64,000 bases of DNA from Desulfitobacterium_A sp034927245 (GCF_034927245.1 NZ_JAYFQK010000005.1:10448-74447); one strand, 5' to 3'. Shown: positions 8,395-17,325, counted from the stretch's first letter. A program made the numbers and translations. Notes: generated by a model from the letters alone, not told the origin.

Positions 8395-8418
8395 ATATTA
8401 TGCTGTTGACTAGATGCC

Positions 8419-9213
8419 TTAGGTAAAATCTGCTAAGCCTTTGCGTTCCAGCTTCACGCCATTGGCAAGTGCCAAGGCCTTTCCCCATGTTTTTCCAATT
8501 TCATATTTAAAAAACTCATAAAGGGGATTTAAATCCTCGGCTTCATCATACTTTTGCAGGCACTCGTAATACATCCGCTTATCCTCGTTATAGACGATAA
8601 GGGGCGGATGATTATGTGTCATGAGATAGTAATTCATGAGTGTCCTGCCGACACGTCCGTTACCGTCTGCGAAGGGATGGATATACTCAAACCTTGCATG
8701 AAAATAGGCGGCGGCTTTTAAGACATCTTTGCCCTCGTATGCGTTGATTTCGGCAATCAGCTCTGTCAGGTCTTTTTCCACATCTTCCGCAGCAGCGCCC
8801 ACTTCATGGATGCCGGTTACATAATCGTGCTTTTTAAATTCGCCAGGCCGTTCCCTATTTTCAATATACCTGCGCTCATCATATGTCCCACCGGTGAGAA
8901 CCTGGTGAATTTCCTTAACTAACTCTATGCTGAGAGGCTCCTTTTTCACTATTTTTTCTTTCAACAACTCATAGCACAGCTTTTGGTTTTGCTGTTCAAA
9001 CAGGGCATGGGGACTTCCGGTATAGTCTACAACCCTACCGTTTTCAAAGATCTCCCTTGTATCATGATAGGTGATTTCCTCGTTTTCTATCCTTCCGGAA
9101 TGAAACGCAAATAGGATGCGGAAGCTATTAAGGTATTTATCTAAATCAGCGGCGGATGCAATTTTGTATGACTGCCACAGTCCAACCGCCCGGTTATATT
9201 GATCCAAGCGCAT
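8419..9213 (-). CDS. Fic-domain protein (probable AMP-transferase, self-inhibited class II)
   Basis: The 264-residue protein carries the full Fic active-site motif HPFADGNGRVGR (about residues 166-177), including the catalytic His and the phosphate-binding GNGR. Near the N-terminus SGRIEN (residues 39-44) matches the inhibitory-helix pattern [ST]xxxE[GN], whose Glu blocks ATP binding in class II Fic proteins. Such enzymes usually transfer AMP to hydroxyl side chains of target proteins; the target here is unknown. No antitoxin gene is adjacent, consistent with an internal inhibitor. The ATG at 9213 sits almost on the AGGAGG, so a TTG two codons later (9207) with seven-base spacing may be the true start. 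The gene interrupts the usual tatD-yabE order and has its own terminator, suggesting insertion. Confidence 0.88.
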   Translation of the reverse strand: MRLDQYNRAVGLWQSYKIASAADLDKYLNSFRILFAFHSGRIENEEITYHDTREIFENGRVVDYTGSPHALFEQQNQKLCYELLKEKIVKKEPLSIELVKEIHQVLTGGTYDERRYIENRERPGEFKKHDYVTGIHEVGAAAEDVEKDLTELIAEINAYEGKDVLKAAAYFHARFEYIHPFADGNGRVGRTLMNYYLMTHNHPPLIVYNEDKRMYYECLQKYDEAEDLNPLYEFFKYEIGKTWGKALALANGVKLERKGLADFT

Positions 9214-9263
9214 TCCTCCTTTTTTACATTATTTGTTACATTATACCACACTTCACGAGGTTA

Positions 9264-9296
9264 AAATTAGTCCGAAAACCTTACGGTTTCCGGACT
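9264..9296 (-). terminator. Terminator after metG-tatD
   Basis: On the minus strand AGTCCGgAAACC-gta-AGGTTTTCGGACT forms a strong stem followed by AATTTT. It closes the metG-tatD unit and separates it from fic. Confidence 0.75.
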
Positions 9297-9331
9297 AGAG
9301 CAATTCTATATAAAAATTTTTGTTTTGGATT

Positions 9332-10096
9332 CTATTCAACCTTAAATAACGTTTGAGCGTTTTGAAAGGACTGCTGAGCTATTTCCTCTAAACTCAGCTC
9401 GCGAAGTTCGGCAATTTTAGCGGCAACTTGGCGGACATAAGTCGGCTCATTGCGTTTCCCTCGATAGGGTTCCGGCGTTAAATAAGGTGAATCCGTCTCT
9501 ACGAAGAAACGATCAAGCGGGACCTTACCGGCAACTTCAACGGTTTGACGATTGTTTTTAAAGGTGAGAGGGCCGGCAAAAGAAAGATAAAAACCTAAAT
9601 TTAAAACTACCTTGGCCATTTCCCAAGAACCGGAGTAACAATGGAATACACCGCCGTGCTTTGGAGGATGTTCCTTCACGATTTTCAAAAGATCTCCGTG
9701 GGCATCACGATCATGAATAATAATAGGCAACCCTGCTTCATTAGCCAATTCAATCTGCTCAATAAATATCTTTTGCTGAATTGAGCGAGGAGAAAGATCC
9801 CGGTAATAATCGAGCCCGATTTCTCCCCAACCGATTACTTTTTTATCCTTGGCAAGCTGCAAAAGGGTTTCCCATGTATCTGCACTTACCCCTTCTGCAT
9901 CATGAGGATGGACACCAACCGCCGCATAAATAAAATCATAACGATGGGCTAATTCCACGGAATTCTGAGAAGAGGGCAAATCATATCCGATATTGGTGAC
10001 GCGCGAGATCTGCGCTTTTTTCATATTTTCAAGAACCTGTTCAAAGTCCTCCTGATAACGGGGATCATCGAGGTGGGCATGAGTATCCCAAATCAT
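9332..10096 (-). CDS. tatD: TatD-family metal-dependent deoxyribonuclease
   Basis: The 254-residue protein starts with the metal-binding DTHAHLDD and continues with GVHPHDA, IGEIGLDYYRD, IIHDRDAH, FHCYSG and a late VETDSPYL. These are the full set of TIM-barrel metal ligands of the TatD family, whose members act as 3'-5' exonucleases on DNA/RNA and may also process D-aminoacyl esters. Its ATG overlaps the metG stop (ATGA), so the two are translationally coupled, as in B. subtilis metS-yabD. Confidence 0.94.
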   Translation of the reverse strand: MIWDTHAHLDDPRYQEDFEQVLENMKKAQISRVTNIGYDLPSSQNSVELAHRYDFIYAAVGVHPHDAEGVSADTWETLLQLAKDKKVIGWGEIGLDYYRDLSPRSIQQKIFIEQIELANEAGLPIIIHDRDAHGDLLKIVKEHPPKHGGVFHCYSGSWEMAKVVLNLGFYLSFAGPLTFKNNRQTVEVAGKVPLDRFFVETDSPYLTPEPYRGKRNEPTYVRQVAAKIAELRELSLEEIAQQSFQNAQTLFKVE

Positions 10097-12066
10097 TTTA
10101 CACGGGCTCCGCCGGGTAAATCTTTCTGAACCGTCAGTACCTCTAAAACACCGTCTTGCGAAGCAGCCAAAATCATCCCCTGTGAAACAATTCCCCGTAA
10201 TTTTGCCGGTTTAAGGTTGGCTACAATGACCACTGATTTTCCCACAAGATCCTCAGCCGTGTAGTGTTGGGCGATTCCCGAAACGATGGTGCGCTTCTCA
10301 CCGGATACCTCTATTTCTAATTTCATGAGTTTATCCGTTTTTTCTACTCTTTCCGCTTGAAGAATTTTTGCGACCCGCAAATCAATCTTCGCAAAGTCAT
10401 CAATTGTAATTTCCTCTTTGATCGGCTCAAATTGAGGCTTTACTTCCTCAGGTGTCTTGTTTTGTTCTTGATTCACATCTTGGTTCATATCTTGATTCAT
10501 GTTTTGATTCTCCTCCTCAGTTGTCCATTGGGATAAATCCACACGGGGGAATAAAGGCTGACCTTTTTCAACCCGCGTCCCCCTAGGTATCATGTTCCAT
10601 TGATCAATATCTTCCCAACGCAGCATCTCTTGATCAACCCCGAGAAGCCGGAACATTTTACTCGGAAGTTTAGGCATAAAAGGTGCACAAAGAATTGCAA
10701 AAATGCGTATTGCTTCGGCAAAGGTATGTAAAACATGATCCAACCTTGCCTGATTATCCTCTTGTTTAGCCAGTGCCCAAGGTGCTGTTTCATCGACATA
10801 TTTATTCATACGGGCAACCAGGCGCCAGATACTTTCTAAAGCACCCGCCGGATCTAAAGCTTCCATTCTTTCCTCAACCTTAGCTTTAACTTCCCGGCTC
10901 AAAGCCTTAAGCTCCTGTTCTAAGGCTGTATCTTCTCCGGCGTTAGGAACAATGCCCCCCCGATACTTCACGATCATCGCCAGACTTCGGGAAGCAAAAT
11001 TACCTAAATCGTTTGCTAAATCACTATTAAGGCGCTCTACGAGATTTTCCTCTGAATACGTTCCATCTGCTCCGACTTGCATTTCACGAAGAAGAAAGTA
11101 ACGAATAGCATCCGAGCCATAACGCCGAATCAACTCAAAAGAGTCTTGAACATTGCCGCGCGACTTAGATATCTTTCCGCCTTCCTTGCTTAAGAACCAA
11201 CCATGTCCATACACTTTCTTCGGCAAAGGAATTCCCAGGGCAATTAAGATAATTGGCCAAATAACGGCATGGAAACGCACAATATCCTTGCCCATTAAAT
11301 GAACCTCAGCCGGCCAATACTTTTTATAGAGCTCACCATCGGGATATCCCAATGCCGAAATATAGTTAATCAAAGCATCAAGCCATACATAGACCACATG
11401 CTTGGGATCAAAGGGGACTTGAATTCCCCATTGGAACGTCGTTCTCGATACACAAAGATCTTCCAGACCGCCTTCGATAAAACGAATCATTTCGTTGCGC
11501 CGCGAAGCCGGTTGAATAAAGTCGGGATTCTCTTGAATGTGCTTAAGCAAAACATCCTGATATTTTGACAACCTGAAGAAATAACTCTCTTCTTTTAATA
11601 ATTCAACCTCGCGCCGGCAATCTGCATTCGGACATTTGCCATCGATTAATTTGCTTTCAGGCCAAAACGTTTCACAAGGTGTACAATACCAGCCCTCATA
11701 CTCGGACTTGTAGATATCGCCTTGATCATGCAGTTTAGTAAAAAGAGCTTGGACGACTTTATGATGACGTTCCTCTGTCGTACGAATAAAGTCATTATTA
11801 GAAATATCCAACTCATCCCAAAGCGATTTAAACCGTTCAACAATCCCATCGACATAACTTTTAGGATCTAAACCTTCACTTTCAGCTTTACGGACAATCT
11901 TTTGAGCATTTTCGTCCGTACCCGTCAAAAAGTAAACATCGTCACCTTTCATGCGATGATAGCGGGCAAAAGCATCTGCCGCAACTGTCGTATATGCCGT
12001 CCCAATATGAGGAGTTGCATTAGGATAAAAAATCGGTGTCGTTATGTAATATTTCAAGAGACTCAT
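10093..12066 (-). CDS. metG: Methionyl-tRNA synthetase with C-terminal tRNA-binding domain
   Basis: MetG charges initiator and elongator tRNA-Met. The class I catalytic domain has the HIGH-like PHIGTAYT (residues 19-26), a zinc-knuckle pair (C128xxC131 and C145xxxxC150) and KISKS (298-302). An anticodon-binding helical domain follows. The C-terminal ~105 residues form an EMAP/Trbp111 OB-fold domain (IDLRVAKIL through the end) that dimerises and binds tRNA. The linker before it is a low-complexity Asn/Gln/Met run made of repeated NQ(D/N)M units. An ATG at 12066 touches the GAGAGG ribosome-binding site; a TTG three codons on (12057) gives MKYYITTPIF and better spacing. It forms an operon with tatD. 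Confidence 0.95.
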   Translation of the reverse strand: MSLLKYYITTPIFYPNATPHIGTAYTTVAADAFARYHRMKGDDVYFLTGTDENAQKIVRKAESEGLDPKSYVDGIVERFKSLWDELDISNNDFIRTTEERHHKVVQALFTKLHDQGDIYKSEYEGWYCTPCETFWPESKLIDGKCPNADCRREVELLKEESYFFRLSKYQDVLLKHIQENPDFIQPASRRNEMIRFIEGGLEDLCVSRTTFQWGIQVPFDPKHVVYVWLDALINYISALGYPDGELYKKYWPAEVHLMGKDIVRFHAVIWPIILIALGIPLPKKVYGHGWFLSKEGGKISKSRGNVQDSFELIRRYGSDAIRYFLLREMQVGADGTYSEENLVERLNSDLANDLGNFASRSLAMIVKYRGGIVPNAGEDTALEQELKALSREVKAKVEERMEALDPAGALESIWRLVARMNKYVDETAPWALAKQEDNQARLDHVLHTFAEAIRIFAILCAPFMPKLPSKMFRLLGVDQEMLRWEDIDQWNMIPRGTRVEKGQPLFPRVDLSQWTTEEENQNMNQDMNQDVNQEQNKTPEEVKPQFEPIKEEITIDDFAKIDLRVAKILQAERVEKTDKLMKLEIEVSGEKRTIVSGIAQHYTAEDLVGKSVVIVANLKPAKLRGIVSQGMILAASQDGVLEVLTVQKDLPGGARVK

Positions 12067-12214
12067 CCTCTCTAAATTATTTAGCGCTTTTAATTATTAT
12101 AAAGTTTTACGCGAACTTTTACAGATTAAATTCAATAATTTTTGTCAAGTTTCCCTACAATAAAGTCAATTATACCTTTAAAAAAAGAAATGACAACTTT
12201 TTTTCAAAAACCCA

Positions 12215-12243
12215 TTGACTTTAAATGGTACCATTGGTATCAT
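12215..12243 (+). promoter_or_regulatory. abrB promoter with palindromic spacer
   Basis: TTGACT (12215-12220) and TATCAT (12238-12243) are 17 bp apart. The spacer contains a perfect 12-bp palindrome, AATGGTACCATT (12224-12235), well placed to be an operator. Confidence 0.7.
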
Positions 12244-12289
12244 AAGGTTGTAGTAAATTGTCGAATGTTGTTAGAAGGAGAGAGTTCCT

Positions 12290-12565
12290 ATGATGAAATC
12301 AACCGGAATCGTAAGAAAAGTAGATGAACTTGGTCGTGTTGTACTTCCAATCGAACTACGCAGAACTTTAGGTATTGACGAAAAAGACGCACTCGAAATC
12401 TATGTCGACCAAGAAAAGATCATCCTCAAAAAATATGAGCCTGCTTGTGTTTTTTGTGGTAATGCCAGCGATGTCCAAGTTTTCCGCGGTAAAAATGTTT
12501 GCCGGGAATGCGCTGCTGCTATGGGAGCAACAATCGCTGCCAGCAATGAATCAGAAGCTGTTTAA
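12290..12565 (+). CDS. abrB: AbrB-family transition-state regulator with zinc-ribbon tail
   Basis: The 91-residue protein begins with a SpoVT/AbrB swapped-hairpin DNA-binding domain (KSTGIVRKVDELGRVVLPIE, residues 3-22, through about 50) nearly identical in pattern to B. subtilis AbrB. The C-terminal half has C53xxC56 and C71xxC74, a likely zinc ribbon used for multimerisation in clostridial relatives. It should repress post-exponential and sporulation genes. The gene opposes the flanking metG and rsmI, as in B. subtilis. Start at the first or second of two adjacent ATGs behind AGAAGGAGAG. It may bind the palindrome in its own promoter, which is an inference. Confidence 0.92.
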   Translation: MMKSTGIVRKVDELGRVVLPIELRRTLGIDEKDALEIYVDQEKIILKKYEPACVFCGNASDVQVFRGKNVCRECAAAMGATIAASNESEAV

Positions 12566-12582
12566 TAAATCCCTGATACATA

Positions 12583-12610
12583 AGAAGGTGCAATGCCTTC
12601 TTCTTTTTTT
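12583..12610 (+). terminator. abrB terminator
   Basis: GAAGG-tgcaatg-CCTTC is followed by TTCTTTTTTT just after the abrB stop, a typical intrinsic terminator. Confidence 0.8.
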
Positions 12611-12620
12611 GTCCCGGATT

Positions 12621-12644
12621 AGGGGCTGTTTCAAAACAGCCCCT
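12621..12644 (-). terminator. Hairpin between abrB and rsmI (convergent)
   Basis: An 11-bp perfect inverted repeat (AGGGGCTGTTT and its complement, 2-nt loop) lies after the rsmI stop. Its U-tract is weak on either side, so its terminator role for rsmI is probable but not certain. Confidence 0.5.
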
Positions 12645-12656
12645 TAATTGTCAGCG

Positions 12657-13496
12657 TTATTTTCCCTCCAGAACTGCTTTATAAACTTCTCTCTTACTTA
12701 TTCCGTATTTTTGAGCAACACATTTCATAGCTTCCTTCGGCTGTAAACCTTGATTAATTCCCGCTTCCACTTCTTTTTTCCAATCTTCCGGCCCGCCCTG
12801 AAGCGGCACTTCTTTATAGGGAGCTAAAAGAACACAGATTTCTCCGCGAGGGGGATTCATCCGGAATTCGGCCAGCAAGTCTTCTAACAGTCCCTGATGA
12901 ACCGTTTGATGGAGCTTAGTGAGTTCACGCACAACTACAGCTTCACGGTCTCCGCATACCTCTAACAGATCAGCAAGGGTATCTACCAATCGGTGCGGAG
13001 CCTCATAGAAAATTTGGGTAAATGGCAACTTTGCATATCCTTGAAGTTCACGCCTTCGGGCACTTTTGGTGGAAGGCAGAAAACCGTGAAAAATAAAATG
13101 ATCATTCGGAAGCCCTGAAAGAACCAAAGCTGTTAAACCTGCATTAGGTCCGGGTAAGACATCGACAGGTATCTTTGCGGACAAGCACATGCGAATAACC
13201 TCTTGTCCGGGATCAGAGATTCCCGGCATCCCGGCATCGGAAACTAAAGCAATGACATCCCCGCCTTGAAGTCTGCGGATAAGTTCCAGAGCTTTTCCTT
13301 TCTCATTATGCTGGTGATAGCTTGTCAAAGGGGTCGTAATCCCAAAATGCTCTAATAGCTTTCGAGAATGCCGTGTATCCTCCGCCGCAATCACATCAGC
13401 CTCACGCAAAACTTCAAGAACGCGCAAAGTAATATCCCCTAAATTCCCGATCGGCGTCGGACAAACGTAAAGCGTCCCTTTCTCAACTGTAGACAA
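12657..13496 (-). CDS. rsmI: 16S rRNA (cytidine1402-2'-O)-methyltransferase RsmI
   Basis: RsmI methylates the ribose of C1402 in the 30S decoding centre. The 279-residue protein has the SAM-binding TPIGNLGDITLR near the N-terminus, EDTRHSRKLL and the SDAGMPGISDPG loop of the tetrapyrrole-methylase-like fold. The start is a TTG at 13496 behind AGGAG. It lies downstream of yabA, as in B. subtilis, but the genes usually between them (yabB, yazA) are absent. Confidence 0.95.
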   Translation of the reverse strand: MSTVEKGTLYVCPTPIGNLGDITLRVLEVLREADVIAAEDTRHSRKLLEHFGITTPLTSYHQHNEKGKALELIRRLQGGDVIALVSDAGMPGISDPGQEVIRMCLSAKIPVDVLPGPNAGLTALVLSGLPNDHFIFHGFLPSTKSARRRELQGYAKLPFTQIFYEAPHRLVDTLADLLEVCGDREAVVVRELTKLHQTVHQGLLEDLLAEFRMNPPRGEICVLLAPYKEVPLQGGPEDWKKEVEAGINQGLQPKEAMKCVAQKYGISKREVYKAVLEGK

Positions 13497-13540
13497 TATA
13501 TAACGCTCCTATCAAAAAATCCTTACCCAACAAAACTTCC

Positions 13541-13852
13541 CTAATCCTTCCTCAAAAAGGCCATGCAAAACAAGCAATCTCCATCCTCTAAGGGTTGTCC
13601 AAAATGGAGATGACAAATATGAAATCCTTCTTTATATAATTTCACTAAGTTATCATGAGCAACACCCTGCAGATGCTCCGCGTTGGCAATAACCCGCTCC
13701 GTTTCTTGTTCTGGAATTTCACATAATTCTCGCTTAAGCCGAGCATTTTCTTCTTCCAGACTTTCAATGTACGGGCGTAAGCTTCGTACCTCTTCGAGCA
13801 GGGAATTCACTTTCTCCTCTACTTCAGTTAAAGCCTGGGTCAATTGACTCAT
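13541..13852 (-). CDS. yabA: Replication initiation control protein YabA
   Basis: YabA is a DnaA/DnaN-interacting negative regulator of initiation. The 103-residue protein has an N-terminal coiled coil (about residues 5-50, heptad-rich LTEVEEKVNSLLEEV) for tetramer formation and a C-terminal zinc-binding domain with H78xC80 and C93xxC96. It overlaps the ricT stop by four bases (ATGA), so it belongs to the holB-ricT-yabA operon. A regulator of DnaA in an operon with a clamp-loader subunit is the conserved Firmicute arrangement. Confidence 0.93.
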   Translation of the reverse strand: MSQLTQALTEVEEKVNSLLEEVRSLRPYIESLEEENARLKRELCEIPEQETERVIANAEHLQGVAHDNLVKLYKEGFHICHLHFGQPLEDGDCLFCMAFLRKD

Positions 13853-14691
13853 ACCTTCTCACTCTTTCCTTTATTCTTTTCCCCTTTCCTTTGACGCCCT
13901 TCTTGACGTCCCTTTCCTGATACAGGAATGGCCTGGGCTGGCCGCTCAGGTTTATCGGGTTTATCGGATTTATTTTCGTCCGCAATAATTTCATAGCCGC
14001 ATCCCTCATCATAATCGAAGGCTGGATGCTTTACACCTTCTTTTAATTCCTCATCATAAATACTATTCTCGTACTTCAAACAACACATAAGCCGCCCGCA
14101 AATACCCGAAATTTTAGTCGGATTAAGGGATAGCTTCTGATCCTTGGCCATCCGAATCGATACCGGTTCAAAATCTCCGAGAAAGGTAGAGCAGCAGAGC
14201 ATTCGGCCGCAAGATCCGACCCCGCCCAGCATCTTAGCCTCATCCCGAACGCCAATCTGCCGAAGTTCAATACGCGTCCGAAAAACAGAAGCCAGATCTT
14301 TAACAAGTTCCCTAAAATCCACCCTGCCATCGGCCGTAAACGAGAAAATAATTTTATTACGATCAAATGTATATTCGACATCGACTAATTTCATGGGAAG
14401 CTGGTGGTTTTCAATCTTCTTAAGACATATTTGAAATGCCTCTTTTTCCTTCGCTTTATTTTCTTCCATAATTCGCACATCATCCGCAGTAGCCTTACGA
14501 ATAACCGGTTTAAGCGGAGAAACCACAGATTCCTCCGGAATATTTCTGGGGGCAATCACTAAATCTCCAAATTCAACACCACGCGCTGTTTCCACAATCA
14601 CTTTATCGTCAACTTTAAGTTCAAGATCCCCAGAAGAAAAGTAATAAATCTTTCCTGCCCGTTTGAAACGGACCCCCACAACCTCAACCAC
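13849..14691 (-). CDS. ricT: PSP1-domain protein RicT (YaaT)
   Basis: The 280-residue protein carries the PSP1 domain with CGRMLCCSTFLGDFEPVSI and a second cysteine cluster, CGRLMCCLKYE. In B. subtilis RicT joins RicA and RicF in an Fe-S-containing complex that promotes RNA maturation by RNase Y, sporulation and competence. The C-terminal ~45 residues are Lys/Gly/Arg-rich and probably disordered. The GTG start immediately follows the holB stop, and the GGAGG ribosome-binding site lies inside the last holB codons, so the two are tightly coupled. Confidence 0.93.
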   Translation of the reverse strand: MVEVVGVRFKRAGKIYYFSSGDLELKVDDKVIVETARGVEFGDLVIAPRNIPEESVVSPLKPVIRKATADDVRIMEENKAKEKEAFQICLKKIENHQLPMKLVDVEYTFDRNKIIFSFTADGRVDFRELVKDLASVFRTRIELRQIGVRDEAKMLGGVGSCGRMLCCSTFLGDFEPVSIRMAKDQKLSLNPTKISGICGRLMCCLKYENSIYDEELKEGVKHPAFDYDEGCGYEIIADENKSDKPDKPERPAQAIPVSGKGRQEGRQRKGEKNKGKSEKV

Positions 14692-15552
14692 TTAATGTCC
14701 TCCTTGCCGGAATAATTCCAGGGCCAATACTTCAATCGCTAAACGAGGATTAGCCTGCTTACGAATTTGATCCAGCGTTTTATTTATCGCTAACATCGCT
14801 CCGGGACTTCTGACGTCCGCATATTCTTGATAGGCTAAGACCTGGAGGTAGATTAAAGCTTCATTTTTCTCAATTGGAAATAGGCTAAAAACCTTTAGGA
14901 AATCACTTTCCCGAATCGCTTCCTCAAATTGATCAACCCATTGCTTCACCTTTGCAACACCCAAATCGAGGATAACCAGTGCACCTTCCGGATCGTTTCC
15001 ACTCAACATAAAAGCTTCTTCTGCTTCCTGTGGATTTATGGAAGGATCTAAAGAATTAAGCCAATTATCCTTCTCCGTTTCCGGAAAATAAACAGCTTGA
15101 GCACGGCTTTGAATCGTAGGCAGCAAGGCTTCGGCATTTTGAGCGCTTAAAATGATTATTGTTCTTTCCGGCGGCTCTTCGATCACCTTCAACAAGGCAT
15201 TTTCCGCGGGAAGGGTCAATCGATCAGCCTGTTCTAAAATAAAGACCTTATATTTTCCCTCATAATGTTTACGGTATACTTGCTCTTGCCAATGGAGTAT
15301 TTCCTCAATTCCCAAAGAGGCTTTCTGGGGTTGCAGAATATGTACATCAGGATGATTTCCCGAATGAATTCTACGGCAAGCCGAGCACTCCAGACAGGGT
15401 GCCGCTGCCCGCAGGCTTTGGCAATTTAAGGCTTGAGCCAGATACACACCCGCCTGACGGCGTTCAAGGGCTGCTCCGCTATGGAACAATAGTAAGTGAG
15501 CTATACGCTCCTCCAACGCCGCCCTCACTAAAAGCTCAAATGCTATATTCAC
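14692..15552 (-). CDS. holB: DNA polymerase III subunit delta' (HolB)
   Basis: HolB is the non-ATPase stator subunit of the clamp loader. The 286-residue protein has a zinc-module pattern (C49 region, CLECSACRRIH), PQKASLGIEEI, YKVFILEQADRLTLPAENALLKVIEEPP (a degenerate Walker B/sensor region) and LPTIQSRAQ with the SRC-like motif. The N-terminal P-loop is degenerate (HSGAALERRQ), as expected for delta'. The start is GTG behind GGAGGGATAAAGG. First gene of the holB-ricT-yabA operon. Confidence 0.93.
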   Translation of the reverse strand: MNIAFELLVRAALEERIAHLLLFHSGAALERRQAGVYLAQALNCQSLRAAAPCLECSACRRIHSGNHPDVHILQPQKASLGIEEILHWQEQVYRKHYEGKYKVFILEQADRLTLPAENALLKVIEEPPERTIIILSAQNAEALLPTIQSRAQAVYFPETEKDNWLNSLDPSINPQEAEEAFMLSGNDPEGALVILDLGVAKVKQWVDQFEEAIRESDFLKVFSLFPIEKNEALIYLQVLAYQEYADVRSPGAMLAINKTLDQIRKQANPRLAIEVLALELFRQGGH

Positions 15553-15555
15553 CCT

Positions 15556-16992
15556 TTATCCCTCCTCAATGACCCAAATCCCCTGTTCGGGGTTATCCCA
15601 CCCTTGATATCGGTTTGAGGGGAAATTCAACAACACCTCAAGAAGTTCCGGGGTCATCTCTTCTCCCATCATAATCCAAGGAACCCCCGGCGGGTAAGGG
15701 GAAATACTCTCCCCCACAATCTTTCCTAGGCTTTCCTTAAGGGGAATCTGACATTTAGGGGCCAGAAAGGCTTCACGCGGAGTGAGTCGAAGAGGAGGCA
15801 AAGGCAACCCTGCACCCTCTGTAAAATCCTGCGTATCTTTACAGGGCATCAACGTTGTACCTTCAGACCTCTTAGTCGATTCGAACCATTGTACCATCGC
15901 TACTAATCCTTCGGTTAAACGTCGAACCTCTTCCGGCGTATTGCCAATTCCCAGCAAGAATAAAATATTCTCTTGATCCCAAAGTTCCGGCTCAATTCGA
16001 AAATGAGTTCGTAAAAAATCCACGCCTAATGGTGCGGCAAGTCCGATTGAAGAGGTATTGACCAAGATCTTGGACCAATCAATCTGTTCAATCCCATATT
16101 GACCTTGATCCTCTGAATTCAATATTCGAAGCACCTTGCCCGCACATTGATGAAGCTCCTGAACGGCTTCAAAAAGAAGCTCCCAACATTTTCCCTTCTG
16201 AGCAAACTCAACAGCCCGTTCAAGAGACGCCATTAAGAGATAACTTGGACTCGAGGACTGAAGGAGCTCCAGGGATTGCCTGAGACGGCTTCTTGATATT
16301 CTTTCCCCTTGAACATGAAGCATCGCCGCTTGAGTTAAGGCACTCAGTGTTTTATGCGAACTGTTTAAAACAAGATCCGCACCCCATTCTAAAGCACTCG
16401 GTGGGAACAGCTTGGACAAATAATGTGAACCATGAGCCTGATCGACAAGAATAGGAACATTAGGTCCCCATACATCCCGTCCTTGAACAATAGGTTTATA
16501 ATCCGAAAGGGTTCCGTAATAACTGGGATAGGTTAAATGCAGCCCTTGAATTTCCCCCCACAATTGAGGTTCAATCTTAAAATCATATCCTAAGGGGAGA
16601 TGAAATTCGGGGTGAATAATAGGTTTAATATAGATCGGCTCCAAGCCGGAAAGTACGAGTCCCGCCATAACCGAACGATGAGATTGCCTTCCGACTAAGA
16701 CCTTTCCTTTTATTCCCGCAAGGCTTAAAAACATCGCCTGATTCCCTGCAGTAGCTCCATTCACCAAAAAAAAGCTTTCATCTGCGCCGAAAACCTGAGC
16801 CGCTCGTTTCTGAGCCTTATCAATCACCCCTTGTGGTGTGTGCAACATATCTAAGCCAGGAAGTTCTGTCAGATCCTGTTCCGGAAAATTCAGGCCCTCA
16901 AAAAACTCTCGTTTTCCTTTATGCCCAGGAGTATGAAACGACAGAAACTCCTGATTTTGGTACTGTAACAACTCCTCTCCCAGGGACAGCAA
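15556..16992 (-). CDS. Orn/Lys/Arg decarboxylase family protein (YaaO-like)
   Basis: This is a 478-residue PLP fold-type I decarboxylase. FHTPGHKG lies near the N-terminus, VNGATAGNQAM binds the cofactor phosphate, DQAHGSH supplies the aspartate, and NSSHKTLSALTQ carries the Schiff-base lysine. The C-terminal domain keeps SPYPPGVPW. It should decarboxylate a basic amino acid (arginine, lysine or ornithine) to a polyamine precursor; which one cannot be told from sequence. The start is TTG at 16992 behind GGGGGA. It is four bases upstream of holB, matching B. subtilis yaaO-(tmk)-holB but with tmk, yaaQ and yaaR missing. Confidence 0.9.
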   Translation of the reverse strand: MLSLGEELLQYQNQEFLSFHTPGHKGKREFFEGLNFPEQDLTELPGLDMLHTPQGVIDKAQKRAAQVFGADESFFLVNGATAGNQAMFLSLAGIKGKVLVGRQSHRSVMAGLVLSGLEPIYIKPIIHPEFHLPLGYDFKIEPQLWGEIQGLHLTYPSYYGTLSDYKPIVQGRDVWGPNVPILVDQAHGSHYLSKLFPPSALEWGADLVLNSSHKTLSALTQAAMLHVQGERISRSRLRQSLELLQSSSPSYLLMASLERAVEFAQKGKCWELLFEAVQELHQCAGKVLRILNSEDQGQYGIEQIDWSKILVNTSSIGLAAPLGVDFLRTHFRIEPELWDQENILFLLGIGNTPEEVRRLTEGLVAMVQWFESTKRSEGTTLMPCKDTQDFTEGAGLPLPPLRLTPREAFLAPKCQIPLKESLGKIVGESISPYPPGVPWIMMGEEMTPELLEVLLNFPSNRYQGWDNPEQGIWVIEEG

Positions 16993-17103
16993 AAATATTC
17001 CCCCAGTTCCTTCAAATTAAAGGTATTTCCTATTATTGTATCACATCTTTAATAAAGAATCATCCTACCCCAACAAGCTCAAACGATTGATTCTAAAGGT
17101 GTA

Positions 17104-17292
17104 TTACTGAAAAAGTGCTTTCTTTACGCCTTCCAAAAAATGCTGATAAAGAACTGAACTTGATGAACTCGTTATGATGTTTTGGCAGCAGCTTGAACAA
17201 AAAAAACCCCCTTGAATTCGGATACCATCATATAGACCCTGAACGGGAACCTCTTGACAACATTGACAGCGCGGCAAGATATTTAACTTCAT
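17104..17292 (-). CDS. csfB: Anti-sigma-G factor Gin (CsfB)
   Basis: The 62-residue protein has two CxxC pairs (C9xxC12 and C32xxC35) that would bind one zinc, then a short hydrophilic tail. Length and spacing match Gin/CsfB, which holds sigma-G inactive in the forespore until engulfment is complete and later restrains sigma-E. Position between the ger operon and the decarboxylase/holB group agrees with the csfB-xpaC-yaaN-yaaO-holB order of B. subtilis. Recognition is by motif plus synteny because such a small protein has few other features. Confidence 0.85.
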   Translation of the reverse strand: MKLNILPRCQCCQEVPVQGLYDGIRIQGGFFCSSCCQNIITSSSSSVLYQHFLEGVKKALFQ

Positions 17293-17325
17293 AAGGCAAT
17301 GAACCCCCTTACTCCTTCATTAAGT

